A stretch of DNA of 42,443 nucleotides from CAZAFL01 sp964484465 (GCA_964484465.1 CAZAFL010000028.1:1-42443), one strand, 5' to 3'; shown: positions 1 through 8,272, counted from the first letter of the stretch. The notes: generated from the sequence alone by a model not told the origin. Made by a program: numbers and translations.

Positions 1-115
1 GATAATCGGTTCCTCCATCACCTCCAATATTGAATTTCTGAACCTTAAAGGTTTGAGACTCTACTAAGCCAATGAACCCTGTCAGTAAAATGATGAGAAC
101 AGCAAAACGTGTCAT
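1..115 (-). CDS. YncE-like beta-propeller protein, N-terminus only (cut by window edge)
   Basis: Translation from the ATG at 115 gives 38 residues before the edge. They start with a short exported-protein signal (MTRF, then a hydrophobic stretch AVLIILLTGFIGLVES) and continue as QTFKVQKFNIGGDGGTDY. The 'IGGDGGTDY' stretch matches the opening strand of YncE/YVTN-type seven-bladed propellers, which typically begin 'IPVGGEGGWDYL' after the signal peptide. A ribosome site (AAAGGGA) lies 5-6 bases upstream of the ATG. The function of such periplasmic propellers is poorly defined. The family call rests on a short stretch, so it is moderate. The C-terminus of a protein of the same family is present at 34663-34839. 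Confidence 0.5.
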   Translation of the reverse strand, partial: MTRFAVLIILLTGFIGLVESQTFKVQKFNIGGDGGTDY

Positions 116-508
116 AGTAATCCCTTTCTGATTTATTATAAACTCACACAATCTAACTATTTATATTCTTATTGACAACATAAAAATCAATTTAGCGGTA
201 TCGTCAGAACTGACTTCAAAGTTAAACAGTGAGTTGATTAAAAGTTGTCATCATAATAAAAAAAAGAAATCGAAAGGACAAATAACCTTGGAGATGGAGT
301 AAGAATTTTCTCGTCATCCGCTCCCGAACATGAAAGCAATTCAGTACAGAAGTTGAGATAGGTCCGCCGAAGGCGGATTGTGGCAAACGTGATTCGCATC
401 CACACTTCCGTTGAAATCCATCCCATTCCAAGAAATTTGCTTTGGAACTTTTTCTTTAATATAATGTTCCATTAATTAAGCAATTGCTAAAATAGTGGAG
501 AGGAGTAT
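116..508. other. Intergenic region between divergent genes
   Basis: This 393-bp AT-rich stretch separates the leftward YncE-like gene from the rightward ArsR operon. It holds a small perfect hairpin at 363-377 (TCCGCC, loop GAA, GGCGGA), a candidate promoter close to arsR at 436-465, and no open frame with recognisable coding character. Confidence 0.5.
436..465 (+). promoter_or_regulatory. Candidate promoter of the ArsR operon
   Basis: A perfect TATAAT lies at 460-465 with TTGCTT 18 bases upstream at 436-441. Just downstream (about 463-492) is an AT-rich, imperfectly inverted stretch (ATGTTCCATTAAT, then AAGCAATTGCT) where an ArsR repressor could sit. The arsR ATG follows at 509 with GAGAGGAG as ribosome site. 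Bacteroidota often use a different promoter consensus, so this is only a candidate. Confidence 0.35.
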
Positions 509-913
509 ATGAAGAAGGTGTACATCGACGGCAAGCTCTGTATCGGTCCTAACTTCACTCAGGCTGAGTTTGCCCTTATTAAGCGAAACCTTACTGAACA
601 TAAGGGTCTGAAGACTCTTGCCGATTCTCTCGGAGTCGCTGGCAATCCCCAACGTCTTAACATCCTCTATCTGTTACATGCCCATAAGGAAATGTGTGTC
701 TGTGACCTCGCAGAAGTCCTCGCTCTCACGGACTCTGCGGTATCACAGCACCTGCGAAAATTGAAAGACAAGAACATCGTTGAAACACGACGAGCAGGAC
801 AGACAATATATTACTCGCTCGTGAAGAACGTGTTCACATCGAGCCTAATAGAAATGTTTGGTATGGATGAGACGAAAGAGCAACATGCCTTTGTACTCAA
901 CGAAAGGAGTTAA
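509..913 (+). CDS. ArsR/SmtB-family metal-responsive repressor
   Basis: This 134-residue winged-helix protein has the full ArsR fold. The 'AGNPQRLNILYLL' segment (44-56) is the first conserved helix. 'CVCDLAEVL' (63-71) carries Cys63 and Cys65 in the alpha3 position used by ArsR and CadC for thiophilic metals. The recognition helix 'TDSAVSQHLRKLKDKNIV' and the wing 'RRAGQTIYYSL' follow. An extra Cys at residue 11 could be a further ligand. It heads a three-gene operon: the ribosome site of the next gene (AAAGGAG) overlaps its stop region and the gap is 3 bases. By family logic it represses the operon and releases DNA when the metal (As, Cd, Hg or similar) binds. Which metal cannot be read from the sequence. 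Confidence 0.9.
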   Translation: MKKVYIDGKLCIGPNFTQAEFALIKRNLTEHKGLKTLADSLGVAGNPQRLNILYLLHAHKEMCVCDLAEVLALTDSAVSQHLRKLKDKNIVETRRAGQTIYYSLVKNVFTSSLIEMFGMDETKEQHAFVLNERS

Positions 914-916
914 CAT

Positions 917-1957
917 ATGAATAAAACCTCGGTGTCCAGCATTGGAGGAGTTTTAACAGCCGTTCTTGCGTCACTCTGCTGCATTGGCCCAGTTATACTG
1001 GGACTGATTGGACTGGGAACCATCGGGGCGTTTTCAGTTTTTGAATCGTACCGACTGTACTTCATTGGATTCACGATTGCTATTCTAGGGTTAGCATTTT
1101 ATCTCACGTATCGTAAGCGTGAAGTGAAATGCGAAGATGGTACATGCAAACTTGAAAGTGCCGGGAAATGGAACAAAATGATGGTGTGGCTTGCCACGGC
1201 ATTATCGGCGCTTGCCATATTGTTCCCATATACAGGATTTACGGCTACACCCACCCCGACAAAATCCGTGAGAGATACTTCCACTCCTATCGTTTTGCGC
1301 GTGAGTTTCTTCAACGTACCGCTGGTATGTAACGCTGCCCCGCTTATCGGTTGCGGCAGTCGGGCAAAATTCATCATGCTTGATCTTATGAAAGATTCAA
1401 CGGTGAAGGAAGCCTGGCTCAATCGACGGGGAACTGCAATGGCAGTTGTGTGGAATGGAGACCCCAGCGAAAACACCCGTCAGACTGTGCTTAAGTCGGT
1501 CTTCTCTAAACACGATTTGGCTATTGAACCGTCGGGCGTGAAGGAGATAAGTGCGCTCGTGGAAGACTTCAAGTCAAAAGAGAGGTGGTATAAAGGATCA
1601 GATGTCGACGCTCTCAGCATTCAAGAGGCAGGAGTGATCGCAGACCGACTCCTTACTGTCGTCAGCAATCACGCAAATTTCAAGCACTACGAAGATAGGC
1701 TGGCATTTCGTGAAGAGATAAAAACAACTGTTCAGAATCATTTTCTGTCGATCAAATCATTTGCCGAGCTTGACGCTTCGAATAGCATGCAGCAGGAGAT
1801 CTTTGCCACTGCGATAAAGTACCTCGGCAAAGAAAATCTGCCGGATCCCCAGGTGCTAAGGCAGGAGTATAGTGCGCTTCGGGATGAGGATGAAGCTTGT
1901 TGCAGTGATTCTACTCAAGGAGCCGCCTGTTGCGCGAAAGACAAACAGGGCAAGTAA
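917..1957 (+). CDS. MerT-type mercuric ion transporter fused to a C-terminal domain of unknown function
   Basis: Residues 1-108 are a MerT membrane protein: first helix with the vicinal Cys21-Cys22 in 'LASLCCIGP', second helix about 45-65, a cytoplasmic loop with Cys72 and Cys77 ('KCEDGTC'), and a third helix about 88-108. This is the known Hg(II) uptake layout. MerT normally ends here or is fused to a MerP-like HMA domain. This 346-residue protein instead continues for about 235 residues with no HMA motif. The extension has 'VPLVCNAAPLIGCGSRAKF' near residue 135, a helix-rich stretch, and ends in a Cys-rich tail with two CC pairs ('EACCSDS', 'AACCAKD'). The tail looks like a soft-metal site. 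The gene sits between arsR and a CopZ-type gene, 1 base before the latter. No MerA or MerB is present, so the metal is uncertain. Confidence 0.75.
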   Translation: MNKTSVSSIGGVLTAVLASLCCIGPVILGLIGLGTIGAFSVFESYRLYFIGFTIAILGLAFYLTYRKREVKCEDGTCKLESAGKWNKMMVWLATALSALAILFPYTGFTATPTPTKSVRDTSTPIVLRVSFFNVPLVCNAAPLIGCGSRAKFIMLDLMKDSTVKEAWLNRRGTAMAVVWNGDPSENTRQTVLKSVFSKHDLAIEPSGVKEISALVEDFKSKERWYKGSDVDALSIQEAGVIADRLLTVVSNHANFKHYEDRLAFREEIKTTVQNHFLSIKSFAELDASNSMQQEIFATAIKYLGKENLPDPQVLRQEYSALRDEDEACCSDSTQGAACCAKDKQGK

Positions 1958-1958
1958 A

Positions 1959-2495
1959 ATGAATCAGTCCCACACGAAATTGGTCGAGATTATCGCAACC
2001 AACCGGCATGAGCCAGATGACTCATGCTGCCCTATGACGGAAATGTCCTCCGCACCAATGACAGCTACTTGCCCTGTTTCAGGAACTTCCTCACACAGGG
2101 TTCAGCGCCGAACACTCGAGCACCTGATACGCTTTGACCGGCTAAGCGATATTCGAGACGTTCAGTATTATTATTGTACAGATCCGGATTGCCGTATCGT
2201 CTACTTCTCGAACGAGCAGGCTCCATATTTCGTTGTACAGGATGTCACAGTGAAGGTTCTTGCGAAGGACGCAGGCGATGATGTGAACGTCTGCTATTGT
2301 TTCGATTGGACCCGCGGTCGAATCAAAAACGAGATCAATCAGAATGGAAACTCAACTGCTTCAATTGAGATTGCCAAGGAGATCAAGGCAGGAAATTGCG
2401 CGTGCGACATCAAGAATCCAAAAGGCGAATGCTGCCTTGGGGAAGTCGATATGTTCGTCAAACGTTTTGTTCATTCCTTAGGCAATCAAGCCTGA
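1959..2495 (+). CDS. CopZ-type metallochaperone with [2Fe-2S]/zinc domain
   Basis: The 178-residue protein matches the N-terminal domain of Archaeoglobus-type CopZ, which binds a [2Fe-2S] cluster and a zinc and is linked to copper and other metal handling. Visible signatures are 'YYYCTDPDCRIVYFS' (70-84), 'VCYCFDWT' (111-118), 'AGNCACDIKNP' (144-154) and 'GECCLGEV' (156-163). The usual zinc motif CPVCG reads CPVSG (38-42), so one expected ligand is a serine, while an extra CC pair sits at 23-24. I start at the ATG at 1959, 1 base after the MerT stop; an upstream in-frame ATG at 1872 would overlap merT by 86 bases and add unrelated residues. There is no attached HMA domain. It probably receives metal or electrons in the same resistance pathway. 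Confidence 0.75.
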   Translation: MNQSHTKLVEIIATNRHEPDDSCCPMTEMSSAPMTATCPVSGTSSHRVQRRTLEHLIRFDRLSDIRDVQYYYCTDPDCRIVYFSNEQAPYFVVQDVTVKVLAKDAGDDVNVCYCFDWTRGRIKNEINQNGNSTASIEIAKEIKAGNCACDIKNPKGECCLGEVDMFVKRFVHSLGNQA

Positions 2496-2618
2496 GACTG
2501 TCTCAATGAGCGCGGCATCGCCGCGGCGTACTTTCTCGATGGTTTTCTCGTAATCGGGCATCTCTCCTACTGTATCCGCAAAACGAAATCCCTTTTCCTG
2601 CGACCGGCACTTTAAGAA
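2478..2618 (-). pseudogene. Possible gene remnant (46 codons, no start)
   Basis: An open frame on the minus strand reads 'GFRFADTVGEMPDYEKTIEKV' style sequence with normal amino-acid balance, unlike random intergenic DNA. It has no plausible start, begins after a stop at 2619 and ends inside the 3' end of the CopZ-type gene. It vaguely resembles the C-terminal part of metallo-beta-lactamase-fold proteins, but I would not name it. It may be a decayed gene end or chance. Confidence 0.2.
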
Positions 2619-2693
2619 CTAAAGCATACACCACAAGCGTTAATAAAATACTTACACACTTCACCTCCAACCAATAAAGAAAGGGTCATTAAC

Positions 2694-2987
2694 ATGATTA
2701 TCGTCCATGATATTTTCATCTGCAAACCGGGCAATGCCTCTAAGCTGGCAAAGATGTTCAAAGAGGCAATGGCAAAGAGCGAAGAGGTGGTCAACATCAT
2801 GACCGACATGACTGGCTCGTTCAATAAGGTGGTCATAGTATCCAAATATGATAGTCTTACCGCTTACGAAAAGAGGGTTGAACAGTACAGGCAGCCATCC
2901 GCAGAGATGAAGGAAGCCATGGCGAAAATGGCGGGTTACCAGGAGATGTATCTTACCGGAAGCCGGGAGATTTACAATATTGTGTAG
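2694..2987 (+). CDS. Small dimeric alpha/beta-barrel (NIPSNAP/ABM-like) protein
   Basis: The 97-residue product opens with a beta strand 'MIIVHDIFICKPGNASKLAKMF', followed by a long helix (to about 32), a strand 'FNKVVIVSKYDSL' and a C-terminal helix. This is the strand-helix-strand pattern of the dimeric ferredoxin-like barrel (antibiotic monooxygenase/NIPSNAP) superfamily. The start has an AAGGGT site 7-8 bases upstream. No catalytic residues can be assigned, and many such proteins have no known role. It is separate from the ArsR operon by about 200 bases. Confidence 0.6.
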   Translation: MIIVHDIFICKPGNASKLAKMFKEAMAKSEEVVNIMTDMTGSFNKVVIVSKYDSLTAYEKRVEQYRQPSAEMKEAMAKMAGYQEMYLTGSREIYNIV

Positions 2988-3088
2988 CTAAAAAATCGAA
3001 TGCTACGATAGTTGTTCGAGCGCCTGGCCATATTGTTGCGCGGGCTGATCACGTCTGGTAAAGCTCAGCCGGATGCGTTCGGTTAGGA

Positions 3089-3178
3089 ATGAAATATCCG
3101 GATCTCACCTGGTTCATTCCGGTGGCAAACATTCCGATGTATAAGCGCACCGTTAAAACGATGCTCGAGAAGATATAG
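3089..3178 (+). pseudogene. Possible C-terminal gene remnant
   Basis: A 29-codon frame, 'MKYPDLTWFIPVANIP' onward to 'LEKI' and a stop at 3176, has protein-like composition (aromatic strand followed by a basic helix) in an otherwise non-coding stretch. It has no ribosome site. It looks like the tail of a protein whose body is missing. I do not recognise the family. Confidence 0.2.
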
Positions 3179-3192
3179 TGAAACTTGAAACG

Positions 3193-3741
3193 TCACCTTT
3201 TCATCAATATGTGATATTTCATCTTCGGTTCAGTAATCTTAAACCCAATTTGTCGTTTTGGCTTTTCTGAAGGGGTCATTAATTCCCGTATTGCTTCAAA
3301 TACAATGCGGAACTGTTTGTCGTACTTCTGCTCAAGTTCTTCTAACTTCCTTGCTAGGTCTTTGTGTGTCGCGAGTATTTCCCGGAGCCGGACGAATGCG
3401 CGCATGATTTCAATGTTTACCTTCACGGCTTTCGTACTGTGCAAAACACTCGACAACATTGCCACGCCTTGCTCGGTGAATGCATATGGAAGTGCGCCTC
3501 CAAAATACTTTCTGTGTGGTATCACATTTTGTGATACCAGGCTGCCTGTATCTCCATTTGTGAGTTGAAACATAAAATCATCCGGAAATCTGTTCTTATT
3601 CCGTTTTACCGCTTGATTAAGTGCACGCGTTTCCACTCCGTACAATTCAGCTAAATGGACGCTCAGCATTACTTTCTGTCCACGAATCAACAGAATCTTC
3701 CGTTCAATAACTTCAGGAATGAGTGTAATGACTTTTTTCAT
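3193..3741 (-). CDS. ORF6N-domain DNA-binding protein
   Basis: The 182-residue protein begins with the ORF6N module, seen here as 'IPEVIERKILLIRGQKVMLS' followed by 'LAELYGVETRALNQAVKRN', 'RFPDDFMFQLT' and 'PYAFTEQGVAMLSSVL'. The C-terminal half (about 110-165) is a predicted coiled coil ('ILATHKDLARKLEELEQKYDK') ending in a basic tail. ORF6N proteins come from phage antirepressor-like genes but are widespread as solitary chromosomal genes with unknown targets. The start at 3741 has a clear GGGAGGC site. Neighbours are unrelated, and a palindromic repeat lies just upstream, consistent with an accessory gene. Confidence 0.85.
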   Translation of the reverse strand: MKKVITLIPEVIERKILLIRGQKVMLSVHLAELYGVETRALNQAVKRNKNRFPDDFMFQLTNGDTGSLVSQNVIPHRKYFGGALPYAFTEQGVAMLSSVLHSTKAVKVNIEIMRAFVRLREILATHKDLARKLEELEQKYDKQFRIVFEAIRELMTPSEKPKRQIGFKITEPKMKYHILMKR

Positions 3742-3793
3742 TGTGTAACGCCTCCCTCTTTAAAGTTGTAAAAATAGAAAAGCCTGAGTCTGG

Positions 3794-3862
3794 ATTCCGC
3801 ATCAAGTGCGGAATGACACTTCTGCCTGTCATTCCTGTCCCTGCTTCCGCAGGGACAGGAAT
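3794..3862. repeat. Paired palindromic (REP-like) repeat unit
   Basis: Two perfect hairpins stand side by side: 3794-3814 (ATTCCGCA, loop TCAAG, TGCGGAAT) and 3831-3862 (13-bp arms beginning ATTCCTG, loop CTTCCG). The arms share the ATTCC/GGAAT ends. This is the form of dispersed intergenic palindromes found in many copies in some Bacteroidota-related and metagenomic genomes. A single copy is in view, so repetitiveness is inferred. Confidence 0.6.
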
Positions 3863-3971
3863 CCATTTGGTTGCTGGAATTCAAACTGACCCACCACCGA
3901 TTGATCTATCAACTTGGTTATCTATCCTCTTTTACATATAATCCACGAATGAAGAGGAACACTATACCGGT

Positions 3972-4895
3972 ATGAAACCGATCGTTTGCATCGGCGCGGC
4001 AATCATCGATGACACGTTTCATTGTATTAATGAACCGCTGTTCGGGACATCGAATCCCGCAAATCATCATCGCTCGGCAGGAGGAGTTGCCCGTAATGTT
4101 GCTCATCACCTCGCACGCCTTGGCAACCCGGTCGAGCTTATAGCTCACTTCGGACTCGATACCGACGGAGAATGGCTTAAGAAAAAATGCGAAGCTGCAG
4201 GTATCGGACTTGCACACTCCCAATTCACAAAGACAAGTACAGGACATTTCAGCGCAATTCTATCGCCATCAGGTGAGCTGGCCATTGGAGCTTCTGATAC
4301 ACACCTTCAAGAAACAATTACGACTTCTTTTCTCTCGGAACAATCGGCGTTACTAAAATCGGCGCCTCTTATCCTGTTCGACTGCAATCTTTCCATTTCG
4401 TGCATCACTTGGCTGCTCGAATTCTGCAGAACACAGAGGATCCCGTGCATCATTGAACCCGTTTCCGTGGCAAAGGCATCGGTGCTTAAGGAGATGAACC
4501 TGAAAGATGTCCTCCTGATAACCCCAAATCAGGCAGAACTCGTGGCAGTGAGCGGTTTAGCCGATGATAAGCCACAAGTTCAAGTTGAGCAGTTGTTCGG
4601 GAAAGGCGTACAGAATATCTGGCTCAGAAAAGGGAGAGATGGATCGGAGTTTTTTTCGCGGAAAGAAACGATCGCACTTCCGGCACCCGATGTAATTGTT
4701 GCGGATACCACAGGCGCAGGCGACGCCGCACTCGCAGGTTGGATTCATGCACGGCAGCATGAGAAAAGTCTTCGAGAATGTGTGCTTTATGGACACGCGA
4801 TGGCTTACCTCACCCTCAAGAGCAGAGGATCGGATGTCGATGAGCTGGATGTTTCTCTTCTGGATTCATCAGTCATTAATCTCGGAATACGATGA
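3972..4895 (+). CDS. psuK: PfkB-family kinase, probable pseudouridine kinase
   Basis: The 307-residue protein has the ribokinase/PfkB layout. The N-terminal 'GAAIIDD' strand and the substrate loop 'SAGGVARNVAHHLARLG' (36-52) bind the sugar. The C-terminal signature 'DTTGAGDAALAGW' (about 244-256) contains the anion hole and catalytic Asp. PfkB kinases differ in substrate, but this gene overlaps the pseudouridine-5'-phosphate glycosidase gene by 4 bases (ATGA), which fixes the likely substrate as pseudouridine. It makes pseudouridine 5'-phosphate in the cytoplasm. The start is the ATG at 3972; a GAGGAA lies unusually far upstream (about 13 bases). Confidence 0.85.
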   Translation: MKPIVCIGAAIIDDTFHCINEPLFGTSNPANHHRSAGGVARNVAHHLARLGNPVELIAHFGLDTDGEWLKKKCEAAGIGLAHSQFTKTSTGHFSAILSPSGELAIGASDTHLQETITTSFLSEQSALLKSAPLILFDCNLSISCITWLLEFCRTQRIPCIIEPVSVAKASVLKEMNLKDVLLITPNQAELVAVSGLADDKPQVQVEQLFGKGVQNIWLRKGRDGSEFFSRKETIALPAPDVIVADTTGAGDAALAGWIHARQHEKSLRECVLYGHAMAYLTLKSRGSDVDELDVSLLDSSVINLGIR

Positions 4896-5818
4896 ACGTT
4901 TCACATCTCTTACGCATCAGTGATGAAGTCAGTGATGCACTGAACAACGGAAAACCTGTTGTAGCGCTGGAATCCACAATCATCGCTCATGGTATGCCGT
5001 ATCCTGCTAACGTGTCGACAGCACTCGAAGTGGAAAAATGCGTCAGGAGTCAGGGAGCTGTACCCGCGACGATCGCTATCCTCGGTGGAAAATTGTGCGT
5101 CGGCTTGAAGCCGGACGAGCTTGAATTCCTCGGAAATACCCAGGGTATCTGGAAAGCGAGCTTACGTGACATGCCTTACGTCGTCAGTGCGAAACTTCCC
5201 GGAGCGACAACCGTTGCCGCCACGATGCGCATCGCGCACCTCGCCGGCATCGGCGTTTTTGTCACGGGTGGAATCGGCGGCGTGCACCGGGGTGCTCAGC
5301 AAACTATGGATATATCCGCGGATATGACCGAACTCGCCGAAACGCCGGTGGCAGTGGTATCGGCGGGCGCAAAATCGATTCTCGATATCGGCTTGACACT
5401 CGAATACCTGGAGACCAAAGGCGTCCCGGTTGTCAGTGTTGCCCAGGATGAATTCCCGGGCTTCTATTCGCGTGAAAGTGGCTTTCGCTCTCCCCTGCGA
5501 ATCGATACACCGGAGGGAATTGCCAGGATGATCGGGACGAAACGGGAGCTTGGGCTACGCGGAGGAATTCTGATCGCCAACCCGATACCGAAAGAGTTCG
5601 AAATCCCCCTTCCGGAAGTGGAAACAATTATGGCAGAAGCCCTCGCCTCACCGAACAAACAAAATATTACAGGAAAAGACCTGACTCCCTACCTTCTTCA
5701 ACGCATCACCGAATTGACAGGAGGCAAAAGTCTTACAGCCAATATCGCTCTGGTAAAAAACAATGCCCTGCTCGGGGCAAAGATTGCCCGTATACTTTCC
5801 ACATTATCTGTGAGATGA
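4892..5818 (+). CDS. psuG: Pseudouridine-5'-phosphate glycosidase
   Basis: The 308-residue protein matches PsuG along its whole length. Seen are 'VALESTIIAHGMPYPANV' near residue 24, 'PATIAILGGKLCVGL', 'TTVAATMRIAHLAGI', 'FVTGGIGGVHRG' and 'ISADMTEL'. PsuG splits pseudouridine 5'-phosphate into uracil and ribose 5-phosphate, reversing the C-glycosidic bond. Together with the overlapping psuK it salvages modified RNA nucleosides. Translational coupling through the ATGA overlap is likely, as no separate strong ribosome site is needed. Length is normal and no key segment is missing. Confidence 0.95.
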   Translation: MNVSHLLRISDEVSDALNNGKPVVALESTIIAHGMPYPANVSTALEVEKCVRSQGAVPATIAILGGKLCVGLKPDELEFLGNTQGIWKASLRDMPYVVSAKLPGATTVAATMRIAHLAGIGVFVTGGIGGVHRGAQQTMDISADMTELAETPVAVVSAGAKSILDIGLTLEYLETKGVPVVSVAQDEFPGFYSRESGFRSPLRIDTPEGIARMIGTKRELGLRGGILIANPIPKEFEIPLPEVETIMAEALASPNKQNITGKDLTPYLLQRITELTGGKSLTANIALVKNNALLGAKIARILSTLSVR

Positions 5819-5871
5819 TCCGGCGCGAGGCAATCCAATAATTAAATCCTCATGTCGCTCGGTGTTTATTC

Positions 5872-5946
5872 ATGACCCGGTGGTTGCAGGCGCTCAGTGC
5901 TAATGGAGCGATCGTATCTCCTGTCATCCCACTTTATCTCATTTGA
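5872..5946 (+). pseudogene. Possible N-terminal remnant of a membrane transporter
   Basis: A 24-codon frame reads 'MTRWLQALSANGAIVSPVIP' then LYLI and a stop inside the 3' end of the convergent propeller gene. The pattern resembles the first helix of a major-facilitator protein. Nothing further downstream continues it. Weak evidence only. Confidence 0.15.
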
Positions 5947-8218
5947 CGAGGAGCATTTTCCTTACTGAAGAGAATGGACCCGCCTTGAGCCTGTAGAAAT
6001 AAACTCCACTCGGCATATTACTTCCATCCCATATCGCAGATTTATATCCCGGTTCCTGCATTCCCTCGACAAGAGTTGCAACCTGCTGTCCCAAAATATT
6101 GTAGATTTTGAGAGTAACGAAGCCGCTGACAGGCAATTGATAATTAATGATTGTGACCGGATTAAAAGGATTGGGATAGTTTTGATCAAGTTTATATGCC
6201 GAGGGCAATGGCGACTCGTGGCGAGACGGAACACTCGTCACAATACCGTTTTTTGTCAGAATATACAACCCACCTCCTGTTATCAGGGCATATGAGGTAT
6301 CGCCGTGTGAATGCAAAACATTTACCTGAATTGTATCGGTGGTTAACGGTACCCACGAGCTGCCATTATCTGTCGACATAGAAATACCAATGTCTGCAAG
6401 TGTAAAGCCAAGAAAGGCACTATTCGCGACAAAGATTGTGCCGGCTCTATCTACGGTGAATTTGGAAATCATTGAGCCTGGTAAAGGCACCGCATTCCAT
6501 GTTCCGCTGCTGTGACGGTATAATGAAGTGCCGTTCGTGCCGAAGACTTCACCTGCAACACCCGGTTTCATCGTACTAAAGGTGTGAACGGTGGCAGGTA
6601 ATCCGACTGTATCGACGACCCAGGTCCCGCCTGAAATCGGACGACGCAGTACTCTTGGTGAGCCGACATAGGTGCCGCTGAGATAAATCATGCCGGCACG
6701 GTCTGTTCCAAACGATGATGCAGAGCTGAAATTCCCGTTCGGTATACCGCTTGTATCGAGTATCCAATGGCCACTGTTATCCTGGGCATACACTCTCGCA
6801 TAATAACTGAAACCGGAGTATGAAGAACCTATATGCTCTCCTCCGCGTTCATCTACGAAGAAGACTCTGCCGATTGTTGATGATAGGTTGAGAGTGTCGG
6901 CATTCCAGATAACACCGCCATCGGTAGATTTATAGATCGGACCGAGCGAGACAGAAGTTGGATCTGTATTCGGCAAAACGGTGAATAAGGTTTGTGCGCT
7001 GTCTTCATAGATCGGAAGAGCACCGAGATATCCGGACGCAGGAAAACTCTTATGCCAAACTGTATCGCCGGCATCCCGATAGAATATCCCCAGACTCGTG
7101 CTTATAAAAAACCGACCGGGATTGTGTTTCACGAAGCCATAAAAGCGCCCTGGAATGATCCCTCTGTTTTCCTCAAACCATGTGACACCCTGATCAGCTG
7201 TTACATATACTCCGAAATTTGTAGCGGCAACAAGAAGTGAGTCAGCTGCGAGCCCATTTATCGCTGGTGTGTTCCCGGTTATAGCCGATATTCCTGCATC
7301 AATTCTGACCCATGGCCCTGTTCCGCCAACTGATTCGTATATTGTCCCACTACCTCCGGTGGCATAAATATTTCCAAACATATCATCACAGATTGAACGC
7401 AGTGTGACACCGCCAACTCCAGTGGTATCGGTAACCCATGTCGAGCCGTTATCGGTACTATGGACAAATCCTCCACCATTTCCGGCCACGAATATCCTGT
7501 TTGTTCTGTCGATAAACACAGTCGCAAGCGCCGTAGGACTGGTCAGCGTAGTTATCTTATGCCAGACGGATGAGTCGGGATGCTGTTTGAACAATCCGTT
7601 CGTTGTTGCGGCATAAACATATTGCAGAGTATCGAGGGCTATATCCCGGGCGAACACGCCGCTAAATCCCAGAGTATCTATTTGCCAGGTCTTTCCCGTG
7701 TCGCGGCTGACAAATACGGAAGACCCAAGTGCATAAAGCGCATCCCCGATTGCTTTTGCCCATGTTGACGAACCGTTGGCTTTTCCCAAAACCTGAACCA
7801 CAACACCAGTCGTGGTGATGTGTTTCAAGTCGATTGTCACTACCGTACCATCGGTAAGAAACACCAGCGCCTTGTAGCGATTCACAAGAGTGAAAATACC
7901 GAGGGTATCAACCTTGGGACTAACATGACTTACGCTCTTCCCCGGTGGCGGAGTATATACTTGCTTATAGAGAAACGACTCATCCGACACAGTAGAAATG
8001 TTTGTATTACTGGCAAAGACACCATCCGGAGTATTCGAAACAATATACGAGTCGTTATTCTCATCCCTGACAATGACATCCCCGGTCATATTATCTCCTC
8101 CGAGAAAATAATCGAGCAAAAAGAATGGCTGAGCCTGGACGAATGTGTGGAGGAAGAGTAAGCTGAAACCCACAACGATGATTTTCACTCCCCGAGTCAT
8201 CAACTGACAGTTGTTCAT
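5939..8218 (-). CDS. Secreted Asp-box beta-propeller with type IX sorting domain
   Basis: The 759-residue protein has a signal peptide (hydrophobic segment ending FVQAQ near residue 30), then a body of beta-propeller repeats with Asp-box-like turns such as 'SRDTGKTW', 'STDNGSTW', 'TADQGVTW', 'KSTDGGVIW' and 'STDNGSSW'. The last ~85 residues contain 'YKLDQNYPNPFNPVT', 'LKIYNILGQQVATLV', 'WDGSNMPSGVYFYRL' and the 'KMLLVK' end. That is a type IX (Por) secretion sorting domain, so the protein is predicted to cross the outer membrane and be released or anchored at the cell surface. The ligand or enzymatic activity is not evident; sialidase catalytic residues are not recognisable. The start at 8218 has an AAAGGC site. 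It is the best taxonomic marker in the window. Confidence 0.85.
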   Translation of the reverse strand: MNNCQLMTRGVKIIVVGFSLLFLHTFVQAQPFFLLDYFLGGDNMTGDVIVRDENNDSYIVSNTPDGVFASNTNISTVSDESFLYKQVYTPPPGKSVSHVSPKVDTLGIFTLVNRYKALVFLTDGTVVTIDLKHITTTGVVVQVLGKANGSSTWAKAIGDALYALGSSVFVSRDTGKTWQIDTLGFSGVFARDIALDTLQYVYAATTNGLFKQHPDSSVWHKITTLTSPTALATVFIDRTNRIFVAGNGGGFVHSTDNGSTWVTDTTGVGGVTLRSICDDMFGNIYATGGSGTIYESVGGTGPWVRIDAGISAITGNTPAINGLAADSLLVAATNFGVYVTADQGVTWFEENRGIIPGRFYGFVKHNPGRFFISTSLGIFYRDAGDTVWHKSFPASGYLGALPIYEDSAQTLFTVLPNTDPTSVSLGPIYKSTDGGVIWNADTLNLSSTIGRVFFVDERGGEHIGSSYSGFSYYARVYAQDNSGHWILDTSGIPNGNFSSASSFGTDRAGMIYLSGTYVGSPRVLRRPISGGTWVVDTVGLPATVHTFSTMKPGVAGEVFGTNGTSLYRHSSGTWNAVPLPGSMISKFTVDRAGTIFVANSAFLGFTLADIGISMSTDNGSSWVPLTTDTIQVNVLHSHGDTSYALITGGGLYILTKNGIVTSVPSRHESPLPSAYKLDQNYPNPFNPVTIINYQLPVSGFVTLKIYNILGQQVATLVEGMQEPGYKSAIWDGSNMPSGVYFYRLKAGPFSSVRKMLLVK

Positions 8219-8272
8219 AGGATGCCTTTCAAATAAGAACGAAGTGAGGATGATAGTACATGTGGTCCGGCG

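Noticed and set aside
1872..1958. Upstream ATG of the CopZ-type gene
   Set aside because: It would overlap merT by 86 bases and adds residues unlike the family; the ATG at 1959 is 1 base after the merT stop.
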